Source of the DNA: Paramacrobiotus richtersi
Taxonomy: Eukaryota; Tardigrada; Eutardigrada; Parachela; Macrobiotidae
Assembly (NCBI GenBank): GCA_034698045.1
Contig: JAQGAU010000680.1
Location: 1 to 24,963 of the forward strand
DNA: 24,963 nucleotides
Reading direction: 5' to 3'
The notes under the pieces are model-generated. The model saw only the letters and a program-made list of their open reading frames with translations, had not been told where the DNA came from and searched no databases. The position numbers were made by a program, and so were the translations under genes. Positions 12,077 through 22,400 of this stretch are shown piece by piece (within the stretch, counting starts at the first letter, position 1; each line of letters starts with the position of its first letter).

Positions 12077-12345
12077 CTGAAAAATATAATCGCAAATGCC
12101 GTTTAAAGTGATTCAGGAACTATAATCGGGCTGCTGGTGCTTTTCCAGTATTCCACAGAGCTGTGACAAGCGGATACTGTAAACAGGTAGCTGACAGCAT
12201 AGTTTACGTAATTTTTTTGACACATTTTAGCAAACTGGGTTAATCACATCTTTTATAGATGATATAAGCAGTCCATGGGTCTGTGATCGAATGGTGCGAT
12301 AAAATGTCCACTAGATAATTTTGGACCGTCCGATGCGTGCATTCC

Positions 12346-13295
12346 TCACGGAAAGCAACCGTTATTGCATTTGCACACGAATCCCAGCCAACTCCAGGCA
12401 CACGACGCACTCCTAGCGCTGCATACCGGTGATCGCTGACAGCGGTGAGCGCAGCTGCCCATGCACCGTCGGTAATTGGAATTCCGGCGCTCGCGATACA
12501 GACCATTCTCCTGTAAATATTTTTGACTCATAAGGATTAGGTCCGCTGTTTAGATGTTTTGACGATTTATATATTCTAACTGATTCGTCATAACTTTTGA
12601 CCTTTTGGTTAGCTTTCTATCCGAACAACGTTCACGCAAAGTTTCAGTAAAGTTTCTACTGCGTTCGGACAGACGTTGTACCAGCGAATCGTTTCCATAT
12701 TTCTCAGAACAGCTATTATGGTGCTTCGATGATTTTCGCACTCTTGAACTTAACTTTGGAATGATAGCACATACTTACTGAAAAGGAAAAAGCTACGAAG
12801 TACGGTAGTTGTGTAAATTACTTACAGTGGCACATCCCGACCAGTAAACGGGTTAGTTACTGCCCGCAAACTGTGCCGCCTTCTTTACTCTTGTTACAAA
12901 AACTAATTTGTCCCTGGCGCAGTAAGATTCCACACAAACTTTTTTTGTCTTCCATAAATGCGTTTTGCAAACCTTGCAGTCTTAAAGGCATGAACATTGC
13001 AAACCCTTGGCATTAACAAACTCTATCCAAATTTTGTAAAGTTTTTCCGTTCTCGCCGTCTTGCTTTATCCGGTATGCACAAGGCGTAAACATAAACCTA
13101 AAGGCCATTCGCTGACAGTGAAGAACTTCCTGATAAATTTCTGTTCACGACGGCTTCCATTCTGGGGCATATAATTGTAGTTAGCGAACATTACGTAGGT
13201 CCTACCTTCTGATCCATGTCATCAGTCGCTGCTGCTGTGGCATAGACGGCGATCAGGAAAACCAGGAGAGTTATCAGTACAACTTGTTTGTCCAT
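12346..13295 (-). CDS. Secreted eight-cysteine peptide precursor (CS-alpha-beta / myticin-like)
   Basis: Small secreted, probably defence-type peptide. Exon 1 (13295-13206) encodes 30 residues beginning MDKQVVLITLLVFLIAVYA, a clear signal peptide, then an acidic stretch ending at a GTAGGA donor in phase 0. Exon 2 (12510-12346) follows TATTTACAG, also phase 0, and encodes 54 residues. These carry a dibasic/furin-like RERR site, then a mature part with spacing C-x3-C-x3-C-x5-C-x6-C-x8-C-x-C-x3-C that ends GFVCKCNNGCFP and stop. Total 84 aa. The spacing closely follows mussel myticin and mytilin and resembles nematode ASABF defensins. These are CS-alpha-beta peptides that are usually antimicrobial. 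The joining intron is long (695 nt), so an extra small exon is possible. The role is inferred from architecture only; a neuropeptide or venom-type scaffold is not excluded. Confidence 0.6.
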
Positions 13296-14999
13296 AGTCG
13301 CTGCTGCAATCGTTGAACTGACTGCTTAAACGGCGGTAGTGAAAAAAATCAAACGAAAACTCAAGTAACCGAATAGAAATATCGCAGAGATACAAAACAG
13401 ACAGCGCGACCAACTGCACACCTACCATGAGTTCAAGGTTGTTGAGTAAAACCGTTCCGGATGTTGTTCGCCTTGCTGCTGCACGACCAGAGAGTATACG
13501 TACGGAGTTTAGCTGGATTGTTAAGCACCATGGCATGAATAATTTAATTAGCCATGCAGCGACTGGAGAGCTTAATACCTCATTATCCAGCCTAATTGAC
13601 ACGTTGCGTTTTTGCAGAATTCTGCATATCGCTGCTGTGGTGAAGACGTCCCATGGGAATCGGCAGAGCGTCATGCAGGTGGGAATATGCCAGTTTAAGA
13701 ACCCTTTTCCTGCCATGTGAATTCACTTTCCCGAGAATCCCGTCGAATTAATGGTCCCAGGCACGTATGTTTTAATCAGGTAGTTTGCTGCAGCCTGCAT
13801 CAGTTCTCACAAACGCCGGCATACAAGTGACTGTTGATACGTACAGTTCATCGATTCCCAGGCGATGACGGATGATGCAACTCTTGATCCCGTGATCAAA
13901 AATTTATGCATTTTAATTGGTATATCGCTGTGTTAATGATCCTACAATTCTTTGGTATTTGTGATTTGGACGCATACTGCGATACTAAAAAGCTTCTCTG
14001 TGACAAATGATGATGGGAGGCAACGCTACAACTGCAAGTGGGCAAATATTTTCGAACCAGTTCTTTTGTGTGTTAGATACGCCTTTTCTACAATCCTGCG
14101 GTTACATGCCTAGGCTGCTATTCCTATACTTCAAGTCTCATTCCTTCCTGCTTTTGAAAATTATGTTCCTTTTCTCCTGGCCATTCCAGTTTCTTATTCT
14201 TGTTTCAAAGTCTTGACCCTGCAGACGGTGCAACAGCTGTAGTACCACTCCCAACAGCCACGAAAGATGCATGCAGCGTCAGACTTAACCGATGTTTTTT
14301 TGTAGCGCTCGCTCCGGTGCTGCTGTTTAATGCTCCAAAAGCGGGGAAATTGTTACAGGTTTAGTGAATGTCGTCACCGACTCACCGGCGTCTTTCCCTT
14401 CGGCAATACGTAATACTTAGCATCCTGCTCCCTTCTCTCCCCGAAGCCCCCTTAGTTTCGCCAAGGCACACCCCGATCAGTAAAGTAGCTGTACAGCACT
14501 TGAATTTGATTGCCAGCAGCAATAATTAGTTGAAACACTATATGCACCGCGATGCTGCTGTATACTATCAAGTGTCAAGATTCACCGCAGCTAACAACAA
14601 CTGACTTCAACAGCACTCAGCTCTGCATGCAAAGAAAAGCCAGCCACGTTTGTCAAAGCTTTTATAAAACCTGAGAAAACCATTCGACAACAGTGACGAG
14701 AGTAGAAGTATTTGATAAGCATTCATCAGCGGTAACCGAGGTTGGTGGAACTTATTCATGTGGCCGACTTTCCAAACTCAATGAAACAGTTACTTACAAT
14801 GAAAACAAATTCCGACCTTCAACTTACAAATGCCTGCAAATCAGCGCAGTAAACTAGGATTGTGAAAAACATAACAGCAAGAAACTGCCTGCTTTGTGAC
14901 ACAAATCCTAAAACCTTTGCTGTTCTGTTACACAATGTTGTTGTTCGTGTCGGCGTACGTCAAGATGCGAGGTCACATTGTCCATTGAGCATGACATAT
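13296..14999. other. Long intergenic region, no gene recognised
   Basis: This would hold the promoter of the cysteine-rich peptide gene (near 13300) and the 3' flank of the GPCR pseudogene. ORFs here (minus 13222-13716, plus 13427-13720, plus 14007-14216) show no domain, signal peptide or splice logic, and the first overlaps the peptide signal exon in another frame. I see no repeats, RNA genes or clear promoter boxes. Confidence 0.4.
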
Positions 15000-16025
15000 C
15001 TACATTGAAGTGGGTTGTGCAACGGTAGAAATTCCCTGTGAACTTGCCGGCAGACGTCCTCTCGGAGTTTGAAACAGATTCCCCATAAACTGTCGCAAGT
15101 CGGGCAAGGCAAGAACAAAATACACAGGATCCACCACCGGCTGAAAAGCCAACAGCATCATGACGACTTCGCCCGCAATTGGAGCTCGAAAGTCAATAAA
15201 CGCTCTGGTTATAAAGAAGGCATTAGCCGGTGTGTATAACAATAAAATGCTGATAGTCAGAGCCGTAAGCAGGAGAAAGCCCTGTCCGCTGTCCCGTTGT
15301 ATCCGCCGCCCTTGTTCTGTCGGTCGATTCTGCAATGGTATCTCATTCCGTCGCGGATTACGTCGCAAATCCGCGGCGTTCGTCACGATAAACCTTTGCC
15401 TCTTGTAAGCTAAATACGGATAAACCAATATGATAAGGGCATTTGGAATACAACAGCAAACAATTTGGATAACTATACTGTAAACAGGTAGCGCTTCGGA
15501 ATTAAAAACACATCCTAAAGTTTCCAGGGATTTTCGATAGTACAGGGCATCGAGTACCACATATGGTAAGCATAAAGCGTGAACCAGTGTCCACTGTACC
15601 AAACAGACAGCGACGGCTGTTCTGATGGATCTGTTCTGAGAGTATGATTATGGAAAGGTCACGGCCCAGATGCGGTGAATAACGATCAACAAATGGCAGT
15701 TGATCATAGCTCCCGCTTAAATATACAAGGAGTACTGGTAGATCGCACAGGCTGCTTTTCCTAAAAACCATCTTGGATAGTATATCTGTAGAAGAATGTC
15801 CAAAGGGTTGTTAAGGATGGTGTAGACTATATTGGAAAACAGAAGGTTAGCGAGGTAAATGTGGAATGGTTGGTTGAGGAGTTTTTGGGTTATGAAAATG
15901 GTAAGAACCGCTCCGTTGAGGAAAAGCACAAGGGGAAATATGACGGCTTCGTTGATGGCGCTGAATTTCCAGTATGCAGCAAAGTTCGTGCTGTTTCGAT
16001 AAGGTGAGGTGATTGAGCTATTCAT
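15000..16025 (-). pseudogene. Rhodopsin-family GPCR, intronless frame with two in-frame TAA stops
   Basis: One continuous frame of 342 codons runs from ATG at 16025 to the stop at 15000 and spells a whole seven-transmembrane receptor. TM1 contains FLNGAVLTIFI. TM2 has ANLLFSNIVYTILNN. A Trp and a Cys flank the first extracellular loop (RWFLGKAAC). TM4 is VAVCLVQWTLVHALCLPYVV, TM5 contains CIPNALIILVYPYLAY, TM6 has ILLLYTPANAF, and TM7 ends in DPVYF in place of NPxxY. TAA codons break it at 15717-15719 (codon 103, TM3) and 15648-15650 (codon 126, after HRIWAVTFP). There is no frameshift, and no realistic intron removes either stop. The DRY motif is HRI. The rest is well kept, so inactivation looks recent. 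Ligand unknown; sequencing error at two separate codons is unlikely but possible. Confidence 0.85.
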
Positions 16026-17243
16026 TTATTCTCGCGGAACAGGGTCAACGCATGTTGAAACAAATGGTATCGTTGCTACAAGCTCGCATTTACTTGGCCT
16101 ACCGTGAGAGCCGGCCGGACTTTCGAATACGAGACCTGTGCTGAATTAGTGCAATCAAGCATAGACTTAAGAGCATCTCTAATTAATGGGATAGATATCT
16201 ACTGACCTAACAAAATGTAATAACCACAGAGTACGGTGACTGTTACCGCGTAATTTGACACGCGTTGCAAGAGCACTTGTGGTGCAAGCTGACCTGCTGT
16301 TACAGAAGTACGGGATGACCCTCGGCGTAACGCCTACACAACGTTTCACGAAAATTATGGTTGCCGAACAACCTATTAGAAACCGTACATACAGGATGTT
16401 CGTTTGTAGCTATGCCGTTGCTGCTTGTGCTCCTGTGTGATAGAATTATTTCGAAACGTTTTTAAATCTATTTATCTCTGAGCAGAAAATAGGTCAGAGC
16501 CATCACGAGACATAATATGGGCATGCGGGTTTCAAGAAACGTGGATGACACGCTGAATTATTGGGCAATGAAAGAAAATGGAAGCTTTTCAACGCTGTTG
16601 GGTATTCACGGGACGTTGACGCGCAAAGACGAATTCCTTCATTTCCTTGACATTCCTGTTTTGAAGTTTCCGGTATAAGAAACAGTAGTAAGTGCAGTGC
16701 AGTTTAGCGCAGCGTTCACAGGCGCGCAACAGTCTTGGTTTGGCTTCCAGCTAGAAACTTGATGGAAGCGAGTCCAGCTGCACATTAAAACAGCATTTTT
16801 GATAAAAACAACTGTGGATAAAGTTCGTAATATCTACGCACGTGTAACAGAGTCACTACAACACGTACCGTGCGTGTCACGGCGAAAGATGGTATACTTG
16901 TTTTGGCTGTTCTCTAGGAAGAAATAACGATATCGATCTGTTACGAACGCGTCCACGATACTGCAGTTTCAAAGCTAACAAGACATTAGCCCTACTGCCC
17001 TAGCAACTTGCCGGCTCTGAAAACCGGTTGCTACACATTTTCTATCAGCTGATTAAGATTGAAGGTATGATATTCATAGAGTCGTGTCTGTCTGTTTCTT
17101 CTTTGGGCTGGTACCTTTCCGCACTGTTTTGGAGTTACTGTATGTGATAGTACTGTGAGCTTGCTGTGTGATGCTACGATTTAAACAGGACTAGCTTATT
17201 AATAAGCTTTGCTTTTAAACAACAAATCTTCATCCCTATCGCT
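16026..17243. other. Intergenic region between divergent GPCR pseudogene and adenosine deaminase
   Basis: The two neighbours point away from each other, so this should hold both 5' flanks. The only sharp signal is the perfect palindrome listed separately at 17193-17208. A 61-codon plus ORF (16255-16440) has no recognisable features. No TATA box could be assigned with confidence. Confidence 0.4.
17193..17208. promoter_or_regulatory. Perfect 16-bp palindrome upstream of adenosine deaminase
   Basis: AGCTTATTAATAAGCT is its own reverse complement and ends 35 bp before the deaminase ATG. It could bind a dimeric transcription factor or lie in the 5' UTR. AT-rich palindromes of this kind also arise by chance, and no known site is identified. 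Confidence 0.3.
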
Positions 17244-18843
17244 ATGTACTCCAAAAACGCTGAGAAATGGCGACACATACCGAAAGTCGAGTTACACTGC
17301 CACTTCGAAGGCTGCATTCCCTATGACACCATCCTGGATGAACATCAGCGTCAAGGGATTCCTCTACCGGGAAAGAACGCCGAAGAATGCCGCAGAGCAT
17401 TTGTCCTCGAAAAGCCAGCTAAAGATCTGGAAGACTCTCTTCCTACATTGGAACGTGGTGCTGTAAGCTGTCAAATCTCTTGCTTGCCCTCTTACATTTC
17501 GTTCTGATCGTACGAGCTTTTTCACTACCACGCAACTGAGTTGAGCTGTTTGTCATCCATAGATCATATTCGGAGAAACACGTGCGATTTCTCGTGTTGC
17601 GGAGGAGGTGGTGTATGGAAAAGCACTGGAGAATGTCAAGTACGATCCCAACACATACTTCTGCTTTCGTAAAACGCATGAATGTGCTAACTTTTTTATA
17701 GGCTACTAGAACTACGCTATGCTCCGTCATGCATTACGTCCAGGATAAAAAACAAACTTTCTCTGGATGAGATCCACACCGCTATCCAAGAGGGCATTCG
17801 TAACGGGACCAAAAAAGCCAAACAGGACGACAAGGAAATACATGTCTTCTTAATAGCTTCAGGACTGGCGGTAATGGGGGATGACGAGTTACAGAAGATT
17901 GTGGAGTTTGTTATTAAGCACAAGTAAGACCTTTATTGACACTTCAACACTTCATTTGCAGAAAGCAATCTGTAGGGATGATTTTGTTGGATTTGATTTA
18001 TGCGGTCCAGAAAAGGATCTGGAACAGTATTCGAAGTTCTTGGATCAAATTGATCAAGCGGGAATCAGCGCTACCATCCATGCAGCCGAAAGTAAAGAGC
18101 CGAAAAATGCTCAGATTGCCGTTGAAAAGCTTCATGCAAGTAAGATTACCGGTCAGAAACGGTTTATGCTCAGAATTACAGTATGTACAGCTCATACTGT
18201 ATCTGAAAGCTACATTTACAGTTTTTTCACGATACTTCAGTACTAGTTTATTTTTTTTACATACTTGTTTGTTTAATTTATTTATTTAATGCAAGGTTGT
18301 TAATTTGAATGTACCGGTATTAACAGTGTATGCAGTTAATGTCAGGCAAATTTCGGGCTATTCATAGACAAAACATCACTCAGTGTATTTACAGAATTTC
18401 TCATCGCTTTCTCTAGAAAGAATCGGCCATGGTATAAAAGTGATAAATGATCCATCAGTGTTCAACTTTCTTCGCGACCATCACATCCACCTCGAAATCA
18501 GTCCCATCAGTAATCTCTGCACGGGAGAAGTGGAGACACTAAGTGACCACCCGATCAAGGTGTTCTTCGGAGCCGGCTTCAGTCTATCGGTTAACAGTGA
18601 CGACCCAGCTTGTTTTGGATCTTGCCTTTCGGGTAAGCATTATCTGTCTGTTTGGCGCTTCTTGCTAAAAGACTTGTTTTCGCAGAGGATTACGCACTCC
18701 TTAACGAGACATGTGGGTTCAGTGCTGCGGATTTCTTTCGCATCAACCGTTCTGCTCTGGAAGCGTCTTTGCCCCGCAGGAGATTAAGAGTGCAATCAGC
18801 GAGATGTTTTTCTCACCGGCAAAGGAAGCGGAATGGATGTTGA
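17244..18843 (+). CDS. ADA: Adenosine deaminase, six exons, last exon frameshifted
   Basis: Purine salvage enzyme (adenosine to inosine) of the amidohydrolase fold. Exons: 17244-17462, 17563-17639, 17702-17923, 17976-18139, 18417-18632, 18686-18843; phases agree, 351 aa. Zinc and catalytic residues are all visible: His18 and His20 (ELHCHFEG), His208 and Glu211 (IHAAE), His232 (RIGHG), Asp289-Asp290 (SVNSDD). YAPS replaces the usual YAPH. There is no signal peptide, so it should be cytosolic, not an ADGF type. The family tail is lost: after residue 327 the frame gives an arginine-rich end and stops at 18841-18843. The next frame instead continues the family-like helix (EIKSAISEMFF, AKEAEWMLKQESCGKK) to a stop at 18867-18869. 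This indicates a one-base deletion near 18765-18772 or a sequencing error. The active site is upstream of the break. An adenine deaminase-type member is the main alternative. Confidence 0.88.
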
Positions 18844-18869
18844 AGCAAGAAAGCTGTGGCAAAAAATGA

Positions 18870-19499
18870 TAACATTGTTGTAGAGATATTGGAAGATATC
18901 CTGATCAATTGCCTTACGCCGGCAGAACTGGTTGTGAAAACTCAAACAGCAGTCGTACGTAATGAAAAAAAGTCGGAAGTTCGCTGCACCGAACAATGCA
19001 AAAACAAGCTGTGAGTATATAATCTTTCAAAATCAGATGTTGGCTACGATGGCCTTATGGCTAGCCAGATCGATTTGCAACAGACACATGCGTTTCGCAC
19101 AGAAAAACGGCTTTCTCCTGCGTAAAATAATCATGATATCGTATTCTGCACATTCATCACCTATTGCAAATTTACTAAGGAAGCCAGAAGGTAGCTGTTA
19201 AAAAACAGCGCAGTGTAATAATGCAACAAGAGCGCACTGTATTACACGATTAATTGCTTGAGGCTAACTTTTATACCAGCCGTGACTCTTCCCTCGCTTA
19301 CGTAACTGCTGCGTAGGAATCCTGTCGTATCTAGTATACATATCACAAGATCTGTAGATTCACTCAATAGATCCATTTCCAGATGACTGACGTATTGTAC
19401 TGTTGTTAGCAAAGTATTAGCAAAGTTAGCATCTCCTTTGCCGCGGATCGGCACAGTTTACAGTTCATGATTTTACCAAACCAACGACGTCAGAATGCA
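18870..19499. other. Intergenic region between adenosine deaminase and cyclase C
   Basis: Contains the 3' flank of the deaminase and the promoter of cyclase C. A short inverted repeat (GTGTAATA at about 19213 and TATTACAC at about 19240) could form a weak hairpin. ORFs here (plus 18962-19201, minus 19242-19454) have no recognisable content. Confidence 0.4.
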
Positions 19500-22400
19500 A
19501 TGACTCCAACCTGGCTGCTGATCGTCTGCGCTTTACATCTTTCCAGTGTTGCAGCAGTAGTCAACGTCACTCTGGTGGTCGTCGGATATATGGCTCCGTT
19601 TGGGTTTGGTTCGTTGGTTTACCTTGGACCAGCCGTTTCATTGGCTACTGAGCATGTTCAAAAGAAATATAACGGGATACTGGCCTTTGAGCTCAAACTG
19701 CTTTATGATCCAATTCGCAGCACATGCGCGGATCTAGGCGATATTGCGATGAATATGGTCGCCGAGTGGCATTATCGCGAAAGAAAGCGCAGTGACTTAA
19801 CCGTCTACATCGTCCCTAGTACGGTCCTAAAATGTCTCACTGTTTAGAATTATTTGCTAATAAACTAGCTTTCGAATTTAGCTTGCGCGGAACCCACGGA
19901 AATGCCGTATTTTCAATCACAATGGAACAACTTATGGATTTCAACGTAATACACAAGCTTGTAGAAATAATGTAGTTCTGAAGCTTGAACATTGTACGTA
20001 TTGCAGAATGTCCGCAAGCCCACAGATTCGAAATCGTCAACTATATCCATCATGGATTGCCACAAACTACTTCTCCGTCACACAGTGTTCCGAGTTGTGC
20101 GTGGAAGTATTGAACAAGTTCGCCTGGACAACGACATTCTTTATCATTGACACCGCTTCGGTTCCGTTTTATTCTATACTAGCTACGATGATTATCAGCG
20201 ATCTAAAACAAACTGTGAACACAACGCAGTTCGTTCGGCGCATAGCCACAAAATCAGGATTTCGATTTGGACAATTTCAGCCCATCCTTGAGGACATACA
20301 AAAAACTAGCAGAGGTACTTATCCATTTTTTGTTCACTTTTTCACCGTCACAACCGATTAGACGTTTTTACGCAATTTTTTTCTTAGTGGTGCTTTACTT
20401 TGGACATGCGGCATTCTTGCGAGAACTTCTGGTAACTCTTAAACGTTTAGAAATGTATGGAACTGGCTGAACGTTGGTGTTGTAGATTGCTGCAGCTTCC
20501 TTGAATATGACCAGCGGAGAATACGTACGCGATATAACGTTAACTTCATCTCAACGTCCGCGATCGCAGCTAGCGATATAGGAGTCGGTAGGATACAGTT
20601 TCAGATAAAGCTTCATAGTTTTCCGTCCACAGGTGTACATAGCCGTGGAAACAATGAATAATAAAATGCTGGGTCGGATGCATTGGCAGTACAACGACAG
20701 CAACGATCAGGTACAGTGTAACTGACGTATGATTTGCGTCATGAAAGGTCGTATGATTTCGTAAGAACAGATAGCATTCCAAGCCTACCAGTCGCTCCTG
20801 GCTGTCCATCCACGCGACATTAACCTCGGTCCGGATCCTATCCTCGGAGGCGAATTTGTTAGGAGGTCAAAAAGAGACTACAATTTCACGTATCCACTTT
20901 CAGAACAGGTGGGTAGAGCAACCTACCAACAAGGGATGCTAGGAACAGCCTAGAACCCGATTCCCAGTTTCAGTATTTTTTGTGAAAGCCTTCCAAGGAA
21001 CAACTTTCAAATAAATAATCATAAATCTAGAATCCGCTACAATTCTCTCGTGATCGTTAAGTTACTTAGGTTTCAACGGCAGTAACAATATTGTATTGTT
21101 GCGTTCTCGTAGCCGTTTATTGCATTCGTGGACAGCTATTTAGCCATAACTTGTCTTGGACAAGTAAGAACAGCATACCTGACTTCACGAGCTTGTAGCA
21201 CACTTACACTAATCATTATTCCCGAGGTTCTTAATGACAGCGTTGCAAATGGAGCAACTTTGGCGGATATGACGGGTGTTAAATTAGCGAGGCAGTTCTT
21301 CAACCGCACCTTCACAGATGACGATGGAGGTGGCACGATTTACGTGGACAGCAATGGCCAACGGCGCAGTGACTTTACCATATCGTATTTTACGCCAACG
21401 GGGAACCGCGAGGTAAATCCGCGTAGTGCACACTTTTAACTCATGGATAGCTGCAATTCGACACGCAACTAATCTTGTAAAGTAGGAAGCTGGTTATGTC
21501 AAAGCGCGTCAGAAACCGTAGTTTATTGTGCAACAGCGCTGAAATATATATGCTGCCTTTGCGTTTAGCCGTTCTTACGAAAGGTTGGAAAGACGCGAGA
21601 GTTGATCGAAGTTGTTCAGCTTAAAACTTGGGGCAGTTCACCTTTTCCACCACCCAATGAACCATATTGCGGATACATGCATCAGAGCATAATATGCCAG
21701 CCACAGCGTAAGCAACTGCTTAGGTCCAAGAAATAAGCGTGCGAAATAAATTAGTACGTCTAGCTTAGAACTCTTTTGAGTTCTAGGCGATAAACGAGGG
21801 GTGTACGATGCAGTCGCAGCGTTTCTAGGAGCATGTTTGGCTATCGGGATCGTATCGGTCTGTTGCATCAGGTAAGGCATGGTGTTGAGTGAATAATGTC
21901 GAACTGTTTACATACAGTACCTGGATCCGGACACTAACGCTTATTCATTATGTAATTACTAGACACATCAGACGGAGAGCCGAAGAGAGGCTGCTGTTCA
22001 GCCCTTGGTGGCAAATAACGCTAACAGAAGATGCCGAATCATCGCGATACCAATCCCGCATGTCATCTTTATTCCACAGTATACATCCAAAGGTCATGGA
22101 GAAAAAACTTCATCCGAGTTTTCATGATCCGGTCCGTTCCGAAGCTGAAAGTGCTTAAACTACGATAATCATTTTTGGTAACTTGAGCAGGAAACTTTGT
22201 GGTTCTATGCTGTACATCAAGGCAAACCCATCGCATGCATCAATGTTTGCCGCCGGGATTATTGTTTAACCTTCCGGGAGCTCTCTGCTGATCATGAACT
22301 TCTGAAGCTCATGAAAAAGGTGCGCTATCTTTATCTGCTATCATTTCTCACGAGAACATTCACCGAAATTTGCCGTAACCGTGTTCGCGCAATAGTTCTG

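Noticed and set aside
12240..12506. 88-codon minus ORF as the gene product at this locus
   Set aside because: It is the frame next to the eight-cysteine exon. It lacks the cysteine pattern and does not join the signal exon in phase.
13222..13716. 164-codon minus-strand ORF
   Set aside because: It overlaps the peptide signal exon in another frame, has no recognisable features, and the opposite strand is open too.
15160..15408. Plus-strand ORF over the GPCR
   Set aside because: It is antisense to TM5-TM7 of the receptor and has no features of its own.
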